Shown: positions 26,147-35,485, counted from the first letter of the stretch. The stretch is 64,000 nt of DNA from Acidicapsa ligni (GCF_025685655.1 NZ_JAGSYG010000002.1:930001-994000); one strand, 5' to 3'. A program made the numbers and translations. The notes: generated by a model not told the origin, from the letters alone.

Positions 26147-27595
26147 ATGGCACGATGTCTGGCTATTCCTCTTACGCGGATTTTTACTCGGACTCTTATC
26201 CGTACCCTTATCCGGCCCCATGCATATATGGGGTTGATCTGCGTGGCCGTCTGCATGATCGCATCCTCATGCGGGCAATCCGCATGGAGCCAGGTGCTTA
26301 CGGTTTCCACCAAATCTCAATCCCCAATCGACCGCCGCTACGCACAAATTGAACCGACCCACGTCGATCTGCCCCAGCAGGAAATCGACGCCCGTGGGCA
26401 TCAGGAAATCCTGCGTCTCCTCACCGCCGAACAGGGATTCGCAATGCGGCCTCTGCCACGAGGCAAAAAGGGCCTGACACTGGTTGCCAATGGCAAGCTT
26501 TCCCCGGCTGGCGAAGGTTATCTGACTCTCGTTGGAGAGCAGGGCGTGTCCGTGAAGCCCGGCGACCGCGTGGTGCTGTCGAATATCAGCATCGATCGCG
26601 ACAAGATGGTGTTTGAAATCAACGGCGGTCCCGACCACAAACATGCGTTTCTGCGCCATATTCAGATTGGAATGGACCCGAATATGACGCACCCCGTCGT
26701 TCAGGATGAGGAGCAGGAGCCGACGGGTTCGCGAATCACCTTGAGCTTTAACGGGCGCATGCCGGATGTGACTCCGGCGCAGGTCATGGCGCTGTTGGCG
26801 CCGCTGATCTCCTTTGAAGTGAAGTCGCCCGAGAAGGCGTACACCGATACACTCCCGCCAAAGCTCAAAGAAGCCATCTTGAATCATCACGTGATGGTGG
26901 GGATGAGTACGCAGATGGTTCTGTATGCGCTCGGGCAGCCAGAGAGCAAGTCGCGCGAAATCGAAGGGCAAATGCCATTTGAAGAATGGATCTACGGCCA
27001 TCCGCCGCAAGATGTGAACTTCGTGCGCGTCAATGGAAACCGTGTGATTCGCGTAGAAGTAGCAAGGCTCGGGCAACCTCTGGAAATCTTTACCAAGGAT
27101 GAAGTGCAGGGCCAGATGATGACGGATGGCCGTCCGGTCCTGGCGGAGACAGCCGTTCCCGATCAGCGCACCGTGTCGTTAGGAGATGCGCATCGCAATC
27201 CGGATACGCAGGCGCCGCTCGCTCCGCCGAGTTTGCGGAAACCGGGCGAAAAGCTGCCTGAAGACGATCCGAAGAATGCGAATAGCGTGGGCAGGGAAGG
27301 CCCGATGAAGCCAGTGATGTTCCCGAAGGACACCACGCATGATCCGGCGCGTGTAGATCAGGCCAGACCAGACCCAGCCAAGCCAGACCAAAGCAAGCCA
27401 GACCAAGGCAAACCAGATCAGGCACAATCCGCGACTCCGTCCCCGGCAGATGCAGTTAAACCAGATGCAGCTAAACCGGACACAGGCAAACCAGATACAG
27501 CCAGTCCGGACGCAACTCCTGAGCCTTCCACCCCATCGCCCGCCCCGCCGAATGCGGAGCCATTCCTGCAGAATGCGCTGCCGGCGAGGCCGTGA
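26147..27595 (+). CDS. Exported protein with Pro/Lys/Asp repeat tail, function unknown
   Basis: A 482-residue protein. I use ATG 26147 because GGAGGG lies five bases before it; an upstream in-frame ATG at 26090 lacks this. The N-terminus is Arg-rich then hydrophobic (MGLICVAVCMIASSCGQSAW), consistent with a signal peptide, perhaps a lipoprotein one with Cys in ASSC. Residues to about 330 look like a folded domain (GYLTLVGEQGVSVKPGDRVV, EEWIYGHPPQDVNFVRVNG), the latter recalling outer-membrane assembly (SmpA/BamE-like) folds only loosely. The last 100 residues are made of PDxxKPD units (DPAKPDQSKPDQGKPDQ) that would be extended and flexible, suited to crossing peptidoglycan. No family recognised. 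Confidence 0.7.
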   Translation: MARCLAIPLTRIFTRTLIRTLIRPHAYMGLICVAVCMIASSCGQSAWSQVLTVSTKSQSPIDRRYAQIEPTHVDLPQQEIDARGHQEILRLLTAEQGFAMRPLPRGKKGLTLVANGKLSPAGEGYLTLVGEQGVSVKPGDRVVLSNISIDRDKMVFEINGGPDHKHAFLRHIQIGMDPNMTHPVVQDEEQEPTGSRITLSFNGRMPDVTPAQVMALLAPLISFEVKSPEKAYTDTLPPKLKEAILNHHVMVGMSTQMVLYALGQPESKSREIEGQMPFEEWIYGHPPQDVNFVRVNGNRVIRVEVARLGQPLEIFTKDEVQGQMMTDGRPVLAETAVPDQRTVSLGDAHRNPDTQAPLAPPSLRKPGEKLPEDDPKNANSVGREGPMKPVMFPKDTTHDPARVDQARPDPAKPDQSKPDQGKPDQAQSATPSPADAVKPDAAKPDTGKPDTASPDATPEPSTPSPAPPNAEPFLQNALPARP

Positions 27596-27809
27596 GTTTT
27601 TCCACGATTCTCAATGCTGGTGTAAACTCGATAGAGCGAGTCTCTGTTCCTCTCTGAAGTGCTAATCCCGCCAGTGCAATTCCCCTTGAATTGAACTTGA
27701 CGTGACTCTGGGTATCTTTCCGGAGAGTGGACTTTGGCCGCGACGTTGAAGCCGCGTGATGTATCGGCGTGTGTGCAGAGACAACTTCACAGGAGAGAAA
27801 TCAGGATCC

Positions 27810-27989
27810 ATGGCCAAGATTGCTAAAACAGGTGACCGTAAGAAAGCGATGGACACGTCGAAGTCAACCGACTGTCCCAAGTGCAGCAAACCGACCCGCA
27901 TCGTAAAGCGCGTCAAAGATCGTGAGCGGGGAATCCCCGGCGGAGTGTATATCTCCTGCTCAGCTTGCGAGTTCTACGAGAAGCTCTAA
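27810..27989 (+). CDS. Small zinc-ribbon protein
   Basis: A 59-residue basic protein with CPKC and CSAC pairs (about residues 23-26 and 50-53) forming one likely zinc ribbon. It starts at ATG 27810 with AGGAGAG upstream; the open frame further upstream has no such site. The short Lys-rich N-terminus (AKIAKTGDRKKAMD) could bind nucleic acid. It is followed by a strong terminator, so it is expressed as a short transcript. I do not recognise a named family. Confidence 0.8.
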   Translation: MAKIAKTGDRKKAMDTSKSTDCPKCSKPTRIVKRVKDRERGIPGGVYISCSACEFYEKL

Positions 27990-28013
27990 GCTTTACTCGA
28001 TGTTTGCATCAAA

Positions 28014-28043
28014 GAAAAGCCTGGCAGATGCCGGGCTTTTCTC
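28014..28043. terminator. Terminator between the zinc-ribbon gene and the ymdB gene, possibly two-way
   Basis: GAAAAGCCTGGC (28014-28025) pairs with GCCGGGCTTTTC (28030-28041), 12 bp with one G-T pair and a 4-base loop. The A/T ends of the stem give a U run in either direction; it lies between convergent genes. Confidence 0.85.
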
Positions 28044-28103
28044 ATGGATAAAATGTCCTTGTTTTTGAAGGGCTCGGCTTCTGTCGTTGGAGAAAGCAGG
28101 AGC

Positions 28104-28901
28104 CTATTCCCCGAGCATGATCCGCTGAATGCGATGAGCTTTGCCCGTAAGCGGATCGCAACTGATAAGCGCCGCGCACATCTTGGGATTAGCCGTAGCC
28201 GCCTCGAATTTGCCCGACATTCCGGTGAGGAAGCGATTCAGCACCAGCTCCTTTTCGACGCCGATCACGCTGTCATACGGTCCACTCATGCCCACGTCCG
28301 TTTGATACGCAGTGCCACCCGGCAGCACCCGTTCATCGGCGGTAGGAATGTGCGTGTGCGTACCAAGGACAGCGGTCACGCGGCCATCCAGATGCCAGCC
28401 CATCGCTACTTTTTCGCTGGTAGCCTCGGCATGAAAGTCGAGCAGAATTACCTTGGCTTTAACCGTCTCAAGAATGCGGCCCGCCGCGTGAAACGGATCG
28501 TTGGTCCCGTTCATGAAGACGCGGCCCATCAGGTTGATGACCGCATAAGTCTGGCCGTCAGCCAGTCGGCCTTCGTAAACGCCATAGCCCGGCAAGCCGT
28601 GCTGCAGATTGGCTGGCCGCAGTACGCGGCGCGGCCGTTCATGGCTGTCCGCCGGGACAGACTTCATGTACTCGATAAGCTCTCGCTTGTCCCAGACATG
28701 GTTGCCTGTGGTGATCACATCGGCGCCCAGGTCGAAGAGTTCTTCGGCCAGGCCCGGCGTGATGCCAAAGCCGCCGGCAGCGTTTTCGCCGTTGATGACC
28801 GTGAGGTCGACCTTGTGGCTTTCGCGCACATGGCCAAGGTGTTCGCGAACGATCTTGCGTCCAGCGCTACCGAATACATCGCCTACAAATAGAATTTTCA
28901 T
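28104..28901 (-). CDS. YmdB-type metallophosphoesterase
   Basis: A 265-residue two-metal phosphodiesterase. The calcineurin-like ligands are visible in order: [34 protein letters not shown] and [11 protein letters not shown]. Family members such as Bacillus YmdB hydrolyse 2',3'-cyclic nucleotides and influence biofilm and sporulation decisions; the role here is unknown. The gene is translationally coupled to lysS (ATGA overlap), so it is made together with lysyl-tRNA synthetase. Family certain, physiological substrate not. Confidence 0.92.
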   Translation of the reverse strand: MKILFVGDVFGSAGRKIVREHLGHVRESHKVDLTVINGENAAGGFGITPGLAEELFDLGADVITTGNHVWDKRELIEYMKSVPADSHERPRRVLRPANLQHGLPGYGVYEGRLADGQTYAVINLMGRVFMNGTNDPFHAAGRILETVKAKVILLDFHAEATSEKVAMGWHLDGRVTAVLGTHTHIPTADERVLPGGTAYQTDVGMSGPYDSVIGVEKELVLNRFLTGMSGKFEAATANPKMCAALISCDPLTGKAHRIQRIMLGE

Positions 28902-30595
28902 TCGGCCTCTTTTTCGCTCTGCTGTTCAGGCCGCATCAGTGGAAAGAGGATGACGTCGCGAATCGAACGCGAACCGGTCAGCAGCATCGTCAAGCGGTCG
29001 ATGCCGATGCCTTCACCGCCGGTTGGAGGCAGGCCATAGGCAAGCGCGCGCACATAATCTTCGTCCATCTGGTGCGCTTCGTCATCGCCTGCAGCTCGCT
29101 GGTCGAGTTGGGCGCGGAAACGCTTCTCTTGCTCGACCGGATCGTTCAACTCGCTGAACGCGTTGCCAACCTCAAAGCCGCCAATGAAGAACTCGAAGCG
29201 CTCTACATGCGCCGGGTCGTCGGGCTTGGCTTTCGAGAGTGGCGAGACTTCAGTTGGGTAGTCATAGATGATTGTGGGCTGGAAGATGAACGGTTCGGAA
29301 GCTATCTCGAATAACTCGTAAACGTCCTTGCCGGTAGGCTTGCCATCATTGATGTGGTCTCGGAATCGTTCCAGCAACGTTGCGAAGGAAGAGATGAAAA
29401 ATTTCGAATGGAAAGCACGTGAAGAAATTCCGATAGGGTTAATATCGGATTCAGCTCTTTCCTTTTCCATGAGCTGCCGTTGAATATCAATTGCGTTTAG
29501 AGTTCTCTCAATCCAAACGAGCGTGGCGTCTCTTTCTTGAATATCTGAAATAGTTGGCTTGACCGAAACGAATAATGGTCTTTCCTTTGCGAATTCATCC
29601 CAAAACCTAATAATAGCTTCGGCCATCGTCAGCCGCTGCCACTTCGCGAGGTCGATGGTGTGGCCGTTGAATTCAACGACAGTTGTGCCGTTGACTTCCA
29701 TCGCGACGAAGGTGATCAACTCTTCAGTCAACGTCATCAGGTCGTGATAATTCGCATACGCCTGATAAAACTCCAGCATGGTGAACTCAGGATTGTGCTG
29801 CGTGCTGACGCCTTCGTTGCGGAAGTTGCGATTGATTTCGTAGACGCGGTCAAGGCCGCCGACTACCAGCCGCTTCAGGTACAGCTCCGGGGCAATGCGC
29901 AGAAAGAGATCGACATCCAGAGCGTTGTGGTGAGTGCGGAATGGCCGCGCTGCTGCGCCTCCGGCGATAGGCTGCATCATTGGAGTTTCGACTTCGAGAT
30001 AGTCGCGCTCATCGAAAAATTTGCGCACAGCCTTGAGAATCTTCGAGCGCTTGACGAAAACTTCGCGTGAGTCGAGATTGCTGAAGAGATCGACATAGCG
30101 CTGGCGGTAGCGCAGCTCGACATCGGAGAGGCCGTGGAACTTCTCCGGCATAGCCAGCATGGCTTTGGCAAGAAAGGTCAGTGTCTCGACGTGAACAGTC
30201 AGTTCGCCGGTCCGTGTGCGGAAGAGATAGCCACTGACGCCAATGTGATCGCCAAGGTCGAGCAGCTTGTAAAGCGCAAATCCTTCTTCGCCAACCGCAT
30301 CCAGCCGAACATAGATCTGGAGCCGTTCCCCATTCTGCTGCAAGGTTGCAAAGCCAGCCTTGCCCTGAGCGCGAATGGCCATGATGCGGCCCGCGATGGA
30401 AACGACCGGGCGCTCACCCTCGGGAGCATCGTTCAGGGCCTCGGTAGAGGTATTGCCCCATTCTGCACGTACCGCGGAAATAGTGTGGCTGGCGGCATAG
30501 TGATTCGGGTAGGTGGACTTGCCGAGTGCGGTGATGGCTTGCAGCTTCTCTTGCCTTAGCGCGAATAGACTGCGCTCGAATTCTGACTCAAACAC
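28898..30595 (-). CDS. lysS: Lysine--tRNA ligase, class II, with an enlarged AT-rich insert
   Basis: Charges tRNA-Lys with lysine using ATP. The N-terminal OB domain binds the anticodon ([21 protein letters not shown]); class II motifs follow ([44 protein letters not shown]). GTG 30595 follows GAGG at seven bases; the longer open frame upstream crosses the divergent atpZ and is rejected. At 565 residues it exceeds the usual 490-510; the excess lies about residues 330-398 ([20 protein letters not shown] onwards), where GC falls to about 41% by my count against well over 50% around it. Catalytic motifs are intact on both sides. It overlaps the ymdB gene by four bases. Confidence 0.95.
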   Translation of the reverse strand: MFESEFERSLFALRQEKLQAITALGKSTYPNHYAASHTISAVRAEWGNTSTEALNDAPEGERPVVSIAGRIMAIRAQGKAGFATLQQNGERLQIYVRLDAVGEEGFALYKLLDLGDHIGVSGYLFRTRTGELTVHVETLTFLAKAMLAMPEKFHGLSDVELRYRQRYVDLFSNLDSREVFVKRSKILKAVRKFFDERDYLEVETPMMQPIAGGAAARPFRTHHNALDVDLFLRIAPELYLKRLVVGGLDRVYEINRNFRNEGVSTQHNPEFTMLEFYQAYANYHDLMTLTEELITFVAMEVNGTTVVEFNGHTIDLAKWQRLTMAEAIIRFWDEFAKERPLFVSVKPTISDIQERDATLVWIERTLNAIDIQRQLMEKERAESDINPIGISSRAFHSKFFISSFATLLERFRDHINDGKPTGKDVYELFEIASEPFIFQPTIIYDYPTEVSPLSKAKPDDPAHVERFEFFIGGFEVGNAFSELNDPVEQEKRFRAQLDQRAAGDDEAHQMDEDYVRALAYGLPPTGGEGIGIDRLTMLLTGSRSIRDVILFPLMRPEQQSEKEAE

Positions 30596-30657
30596 GATAA
30601 TTCCTCGGTTGTTCTCAAGCTTTTCTTCGACTCTCAGTATACTGGTCGCGCTCTGAG

Positions 30658-30682
30658 CCTCCCGGCGTGTATAACCGGGAGG
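30658..30682 (+). promoter_or_regulatory. Hairpin covering the atpZ ribosome-binding site
   Basis: CCTCCCGG (30658-30665) pairs perfectly with CCGGGAGG (30675-30682) around a 9-base loop. The right arm is the GGGAGG next to the first ATG (30684). Folding would hide this site. Confidence 0.5.
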
Positions 30683-30683
30683 G

Positions 30684-31010
30684 ATGCCATTCCATAGCCC
30701 AATGCCGGAAGATAAGACGCGAGCTGGCTCCGGATCCGAGCCAAGCGGCCTGCAAAGCCTGGTGCAGGCGGAAAAGCTGATCCAAATAGCGATTCTGCTG
30801 CCATGCGCCACCCTGATCGGCTGGGGCATCGGCTGGTGGATCGACAGCCGCCTCCATACCCATTGGGTCGGGATTGCAGGCCTGGTTTTTGGCATGATTT
30901 CGGGGATGGTAAGCGTGATTCGGCTGGCAATGGCCGCAGGCGACCATCCTCGGCGCGGGCAAAAGAGCCCGAAGCAAAAGAGCCAGGAACAAAAGAGCGA
31001 AGAGCAATAA
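30684..31010 (+). CDS. atpZ: AtpZ/AtpI family ATP synthase accessory protein
   Basis: A 108-residue membrane protein with two helices ([20 protein letters not shown] and [19 protein letters not shown]), the pattern of the small AtpZ-like proteins encoded first in many atp operons; these are thought to help with Mg2+ supply or c-ring assembly. The Gly-rich first helix and WWIDSRL junction fit the family. A second in-frame ATG at 30702 is possible, since GGGAGG is almost adjacent to the first. The tail is low-complexity Lys/Gln/Glu. The tract encoding it runs on past the stop codon to the next gene. Confidence 0.8.
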   Translation: MPFHSPMPEDKTRAGSGSEPSGLQSLVQAEKLIQIAILLPCATLIGWGIGWWIDSRLHTHWVGIAGLVFGMISGMVSVIRLAMAAGDHPRRGQKSPKQKSQEQKSEEQ

Positions 31011-31037
31011 ACGAAGAGCAAAAGAACGAAGAAGAGA
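30960..31037. repeat. Purine-rich AAAAGAGC/GAAGAGC tract across the atpZ stop
   Basis: Units such as CAAAAGAGC, GAAGAGC and GAAGAAGAG repeat imperfectly over about 78 bp. They encode the atpZ tail, include its TAA (31008-31010) and end as the purine-rich Shine-Dalgarno region of atpI. Confidence 0.7.
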
Positions 31038-31038
31038 A

Positions 31039-31473
31039 ATGACCGAGAACCCATCCATTCCTACCCCGCCCGTCCATCCGATCGTCGAAATGACGGACGC
31101 AGATCTCGCCGCAATGATGGTTCGCGCGGTGCGCGTGACCGCCATCCTCGGCGTGATTATCGCGCTCATCCTGTGGTTTGCGATGAGCTGGCAGAATGCC
31201 GCACTCTTCGCCGTCGGTGCGGCCATTTCCGCCGCCAGCATTTACGAGTGGATGCGCTTGATCCGCCTGTTCAACGCACGGCTCGACCAGCAAAAGGCTC
31301 CGCGCGGCGCAACCCTGGTTATCAGCCTCTTTCTGTTGAGGTTGGTATTCTTTGCCGGCGCAATTTATGGTAGCCTGAAGTGTTTCCAGGGTTCGCCGAT
31401 TGTATTGGTCTGCGGATTAGGTCTGGCTGTGGCTGGACTCGTTTGGGAGGCTCTGCGCCTCCTGCGCAGTTAG
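31039..31473 (+). CDS. atpI: ATP synthase subunit I-like protein
   Basis: A 144-residue protein with four hydrophobic helices ([66 protein letters not shown]), the layout of AtpI, which assists assembly of the c ring. GAAGAAGAGAA lies before the ATG. The position between atpZ and atpB supports the call; AtpI sequences are poorly conserved, so the assignment leans on topology and context. Confidence 0.78.
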   Translation: MTENPSIPTPPVHPIVEMTDADLAAMMVRAVRVTAILGVIIALILWFAMSWQNAALFAVGAAISAASIYEWMRLIRLFNARLDQQKAPRGATLVISLFLLRLVFFAGAIYGSLKCFQGSPIVLVCGLGLAVAGLVWEALRLLRS

Positions 31474-31510
31474 AACCGAAACACCTTTTGAATAGGAAGA
31501 CCAGAGACAG

Positions 31511-32245
31511 ATGCCTGAATCGCTTGCACTTACCCGACTACTGAACCAGATCTTCGGCGGTCCAATCTCGTCGGCGCTTAACGCCATTGGAGTGCATCCC
31601 AACCACCCCACAGCGCCCATCAGCGATGCGTATGCGCTGGAGTTGCTGGTCGCTGCGATTCTGATCGGATTTTTCCTGATCGTCCGTATGACGCTCAGCG
31701 TTGAAAAGCCAGCACCCGTACAGCAGTTCGCGGAAATCATCCACGAATTCGTCGGCGGTCAGGCAGACCAGATTATCGGCCACGGCTACGAGCGGTTTCA
31801 GAGCTTTGTCACGGTCATCTTTCTGTTCGTGCTGTTCTGCAACCTGCTCGGCCTCATCCCCGGCGTCGATACGCCAACCAGTTTCCCGATAGTTCCGCTC
31901 GGCCTGGCCATCGCCACGTTTGTCTTTTACAACTACCACGGCTTCCGCGAGCAGGGAATCAAAGGCTATCTCGGCCACTTTGCCGGACCGATCTGGTGGA
32001 TTGCCCCGCTGCTTTTCCCCATCGAGATCATTTCGCATTGCGCACGCGTCATGTCGCTGACCATCCGTCTTTACGCGAACATGTTTGCCAGCGATCTGGT
32101 AACGCTGGTCTTCTTCTCGCTTGTTCCGCTCGGCATCCCGGTGATCTTCCTGGGGCTGCACACCATGGTTTCGATTATCCAGGCGTTCGTGTTCATGCTG
32201 CTGGCGATGATTTATCTTTCCCAGGCCGTCTCGCACGAACACTAG
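31511..32245 (+). CDS. atpB: F-type ATP synthase subunit a
   Basis: The 244-residue membrane subunit that, with the c ring, forms the ion path. The essential Arg sits in SLTIRLYANMFAS, and the C-terminal helix HTMVSIIQAFVFMLLAMIYL is typical. GLIPGVDTPTSFPIVPLGLA is the usual cytoplasmic/periplasmic loop signature. GGAAGA before the ATG serves as ribosome-binding site. It is separated from atpI by 37 bp and from atpE by 152 bp. Confidence 0.95.
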   Translation: MPESLALTRLLNQIFGGPISSALNAIGVHPNHPTAPISDAYALELLVAAILIGFFLIVRMTLSVEKPAPVQQFAEIIHEFVGGQADQIIGHGYERFQSFVTVIFLFVLFCNLLGLIPGVDTPTSFPIVPLGLAIATFVFYNYHGFREQGIKGYLGHFAGPIWWIAPLLFPIEIISHCARVMSLTIRLYANMFASDLVTLVFFSLVPLGIPVIFLGLHTMVSIIQAFVFMLLAMIYLSQAVSHEH

Positions 32246-32397
32246 AAATCTGCCCGACAGGGCGAACAGAATTCCGCCGGAGAGCGCTTCTGCTTCGGAG
32301 CAACGGAAGATCGCAAGCGTGAGGGGGCCAGCACGGTGAGCCTCAACCACCCACTGGCGATCAATTCAGTGAAGCAGGAAGACTCAAGGAGAAACAC

Positions 32398-32697
32398 ATG
32401 CGTAAAGTTCAATATCTGTTGATGGCTCTTTCTGTTCTGTGCTTCGCAGCTCCTGCGTTCGCCCAGAGCGGTGCAGGCGTAGTTGATCTGGCCCCAATCG
32501 GCGCCGGTATCGGCATCGCGATTGCCGCGGGCCTCTGCGGCCTCGGCCAGGGCAAGGCAACCGGAAGCGCAGTCGAAGCATTGGCTCGCAACCCCGGCGC
32601 ACGTGCAGGCATTCAGTTGCTGCTCGTTCTCGGCCTCGCGTTCATCGAATCCCTCACCCTGTTCACGCTGGTCATCATCTTCGCCAAGATCAAGTAG
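32398..32697 (+). CDS. atpE: F-type ATP synthase subunit c, with signal-peptide-like N-terminus
   Basis: The ring-forming proteolipid, 99 residues, against 75-89 for most. The first 23 residues (MRKVQYLLMALSVLCFAAPA then FAQ) look like a signal peptide with an AxA-type cleavage site, so the mature protein probably starts near Ser24. Helix 1 carries GLGQGKA, the loop ARNPGA, and helix 2 the ion-carrying Glu84 in AFIESL. Gln51, Glu84 and Ser85 coincide with three ligands of the sodium site known from Ilyobacter, but the other two positions differ, so the coupling ion cannot be told. AAGGAG precedes the ATG. A long terminator follows; no F1 genes are present. Confidence 0.93.
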   Translation: MRKVQYLLMALSVLCFAAPAFAQSGAGVVDLAPIGAGIGIAIAAGLCGLGQGKATGSAVEALARNPGARAGIQLLLVLGLAFIESLTLFTLVIIFAKIK

Positions 32698-32726
32698 TTT
32701 TGGTCAGGCAGTCTCAGTGAATCGAG

Positions 32727-32775
32727 CCGCCCGTTTAATCGTCGCAAGATAAGACGATGAAACGGGCGGTTTTCC
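32727..32775 (+). terminator. Strong terminator closing the atpZIBE operon
   Basis: CCGCCCGTTT (32727-32736) pairs with AAACGGGCGG (32760-32769), and inside it ATCGTC (32738-32743) pairs with GACGAT (32753-32758). The 16-bp stem has one mismatch and is followed by TTTT. Confidence 0.9.
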
Positions 32776-33137
32776 TTCGTGTAAAAGCAACATTCTTCAA
32801 GCGTTTCCCATTATTGAACTTGTCTTTACCTTTCTGACTTATTTCTGGAAAACCGCTGCTTCCGTCTTGACACAGAAAACCTCTGCAGTGTTTCCTGAAG
32901 TTACTGATCCACATTTCCCTCAAGTCAAGACGAGTTCTTCGTCGAACTGCGTTGATGCAGGCTGGATGCTTGTTTGCGGTGCTGAGTTCTGAAGCTACGA
33001 ACCAGGTCATCTGGTTCCCGACTTCGGATTCTACTTCCGGATTCACTACGACGGAAGAGCGACCCCGATCAACAATCCTTCCCGACAGGACCGGGTAGTT
33101 TACTCCGGACTGTGTTTCGCCTGTTTCTGGAGGGACT
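32776..33137. other. Non-coding leader before the sugar transferase gene
   Basis: A 362-bp stretch. Around 33018-33050 the segments GACTTCGGATTC and TACTTCCGGATTC form an imperfect direct repeat. A minus-strand open frame across it has biased but unconvincing composition and no ribosome-binding site, so I call no gene. Confidence 0.5.
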
Positions 33138-34007
33138 GTGTTCAAACGCGGAACGGATATCGTTCTTTCGTCTTTGTTGCTTCTGGTTGCAATGCCGATT
33201 CTTCTGCTTGCAGCGCTTGCGATTCACCTCAGCTCACCGGGGCCTGTGCTCTTTCGACAATCGCGCATGGGGCGAGGATTTCAGCCCTTTGAAATCCTCA
33301 AGCTGCGGACCATGGCTCACGCGGAAGCCGGTCTGGCCTACACGCTCGGTCCTGACCCGAGAATTACCCCGATAGGCAAATGGCTCAGGCGCAGCAAGCT
33401 CGACGAGTTGCCGCAGCTCTGGAATGTGCTGCGTGGAGATATGAGTCTCGTGGGTCCGCGTCCGGTGCTCCTGGACCTTGCTACGGAATTCAGGATTCAC
33501 TACAAACTGCTGCTTCGTGTGCGGCCCGGGCTGACCGATCCTGCTTCGCTGAAGTACAGCCAGGAGGCGCGTCTTCTGGCAACCGCGCAGAATCCCCTGC
33601 AATTCTTCAAGACAGTCGTTATTCCAGACAAGATTCAGATATCTCTGGATTACCTGGAACAAAGAAACTGGTGGAGCGATGCCGCGACGATCCTCATGAC
33701 GTTGTTGATCTGTTGCTGTCCTTCTCTAAGGCAGATCTACGGTCGCCTGCCAAAATCCGATGCTACCAACAGGGCTGACAACTTAGGGATGGCGGTGCCT
33801 CTTCAATCGCTTCGAGTCAAGGCATCGGCCCTCCACGCCCGGGAGATCGCGATCGACGGTGGTTTTGTACAAGAGCTTGCTCGGGATATTCCCGCTGGGG
33901 AAAAGGGCGATTTTTCCTCTTTGGTTCCGTGGAATCTTCTGCGAATACCCGATTCAATAGCACAATCCACATCTCAGGAAGCCAGAGGTGGTGGAATGCC
34001 TCTTTAG
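33138..34007 (+). CDS. Undecaprenyl-phosphate sugar-1-phosphate transferase (bacterial sugar transferase family)
   Basis: Starts a surface polysaccharide by placing a sugar phosphate on undecaprenyl phosphate at the inner membrane. One N-terminal membrane segment (VLSSLLLLVAMPILLLAALA) is followed by SSPGPVLFRQSRMGRGFQPF, FEILKLRTM, RRSKLDELPQLWNVLRGDMS and VGPRP, the full catalytic signature of the family. GTG 33138 follows GGAGGGACT. The core ends near residue 200; the last 85 residues match nothing I know. No other glycosyl-transfer genes are adjacent, which is unusual for this enzyme; hutF starts 50 bp later, but no functional link is evident. Confidence 0.92.
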   Translation: MFKRGTDIVLSSLLLLVAMPILLLAALAIHLSSPGPVLFRQSRMGRGFQPFEILKLRTMAHAEAGLAYTLGPDPRITPIGKWLRRSKLDELPQLWNVLRGDMSLVGPRPVLLDLATEFRIHYKLLLRVRPGLTDPASLKYSQEARLLATAQNPLQFFKTVVIPDKIQISLDYLEQRNWWSDAATILMTLLICCCPSLRQIYGRLPKSDATNRADNLGMAVPLQSLRVKASALHAREIAIDGGFVQELARDIPAGEKGDFSSLVPWNLLRIPDSIAQSTSQEARGGGMPL

Positions 34008-34057
34008 GAGCGCAGCAATGCGGATTACGATGAGAAGCATTGTCGAGGAATAGACAG

Positions 34058-35485
34058 ATGCCGTCTCTGTATCAACCGGAAATACTGTTTGCCGCTGATT
34101 CTCCGTATACCAACCAGGGCCTGCTGGTGGACGATAGCGGCACGGTCATCGGAGTCGCCGCAGAGCAATCGGTACCCACCGGTACGCGCAGGATTTCCAT
34201 GCCCGGCAAGGCACTCTTACCCGGCCTGGCAAATGCGCATTCCCACACCTTTCAGCGTCTCTTCCGCGCCCGTGCCGAGGGTCGCCGCGACGGTGGGGAC
34301 ACATTCTGGACCTGGCGTGAGCAAATGTACCGGGCAGCGGAGTTTGTCTCGCCCGACGATCTTTTTCATGTGGCCCGAGCCACGTTCTTGGAGATGCTGC
34401 ACGCGGGAATTACAGTCGTCGGCGAGTTTCACTATCTGCATCGCGATGCAAAAGGCGAAGCTTACAGCGATTCCAATCTGCTCAGCCATCAGGTCATCGC
34501 CGCAGCACAATCGGTTGGTATTCGAATCAGCCTGCTCAGGACGGCGTACTTCCGCGCTGGCTTTGGCAAAACTCCGCATCCCGGGCAGCGCCGTTTTTAT
34601 GAGCAACCGGACACCTATTTACGCAATCTCGACGACCTGGTTTCCGCCTATGCGAATGCCGAAAATGTGACCGTAGGCGCCGCACCGCACAGCATTCGGG
34701 CCGTTCCGCTGGACGAGTTAAAGCAGATTGCGGAGTACGCACGGACTCACGGCAATCTCCCGTTACACATGCATATCTCCGAGCAGGTCGGCGAGAATGC
34801 GGCGTGTTTTGAGGAGTACGGAGCCACCCCCGTAAGCCTGGTTGCCGCACATGGAATCCTTTCTCCGCGCACGACGCTCATTCATGCCATTCATCTGACG
34901 GAGGCGGAGTTGGCCGCAGTCGCCGAGTACAAGGCCACCATCTGCTCCTGCCCCACGACAGAGCGAAATCTCGGTGATGGAATCTTCCCCGCAGACGCGG
35001 CAGCGTGTCTGGGCATTCCAGTCGCCTTTGGCACCGATAGCCAGGCCCAGATCGACATCCTTGAAGACGCGCGGCAACTCGAATACCACCTGCGTCTCAA
35101 GGATCAGCAACGCGGCATTCTCGATGCGTCCGCGCGAAGCGATTGGGCCTCGCGCGAACCCATCGGCAATGCGCTCTTTCGTGCAGCGTCCAGCAACGGA
35201 TATGCAGCCCTCGGTCTGCCGGGTGGCAGCCTTGCCGCAGGCGAGCCGGCTGACTTCTTTACCGTAGATTTGAATGACCTTTCGATTCTCGGCTCAGATG
35301 CGGAGTCGATCCTGACGCAAGCTGTTTTCGCGTCAGCCAAAGGTGCTATTCGTGATGTAGCGGTGCAGGGAAGACTCGTTCTTCAAGACGGAAAACACGT
35401 GCTCAACGAAGACATTCGTACTCAATATCAGGACGTTCAGAGACGCTACCAGGCCACAGCGCCGAGTCGTCAAGGAGACTTATAA
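34058..35485 (+). CDS. hutF: Formimidoylglutamate deiminase
   Basis: Hydrolyses N-formimino-L-glutamate to N-formyl-L-glutamate and ammonia. A 475-residue amidohydrolase whose motifs match HutF of pseudomonads: [17 protein letters not shown] (metal HxH), [49 protein letters not shown] and the metal Asp in [11 protein letters not shown]. The ATG at 34058 has CGAGGAAT ten bases upstream; an in-frame TTG at 34040 is the alternative. Its stop TAATG overlaps the start of hutU by one base, so it opens a tight hut operon. Chemically it is the next step after HutI and competes with FtcD at 9 kb. Confidence 0.94.
   Translation: MPSLYQPEILFAADSPYTNQGLLVDDSGTVIGVAAEQSVPTGTRRISMPGKALLPGLANAHSHTFQRLFRARAEGRRDGGDTFWTWREQMYRAAEFVSPDDLFHVARATFLEMLHAGITVVGEFHYLHRDAKGEAYSDSNLLSHQVIAAAQSVGIRISLLRTAYFRAGFGKTPHPGQRRFYEQPDTYLRNLDDLVSAYANAENVTVGAAPHSIRAVPLDELKQIAEYARTHGNLPLHMHISEQVGENAACFEEYGATPVSLVAAHGILSPRTTLIHAIHLTEAELAAVAEYKATICSCPTTERNLGDGIFPADAAACLGIPVAFGTDSQAQIDILEDARQLEYHLRLKDQQRGILDASARSDWASREPIGNALFRAASSNGYAALGLPGGSLAAGEPADFFTVDLNDLSILGSDAESILTQAVFASAKGAIRDVAVQGRLVLQDGKHVLNEDIRTQYQDVQRRYQATAPSRQGDL

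Noticed and set aside
30596..31054. Upstream extension of lysS on the minus strand
   Set aside because: It covers the divergent atpZ gene and its promoter; the GTG at 30595 with GAGG fits the normal LysS N-terminus.
32735..33145. 136-codon minus-strand open frame in the spacer before the sugar transferase
   Set aside because: Starts inside the opposite gene's start region, has no Shine-Dalgarno site and overlaps the atp terminator.
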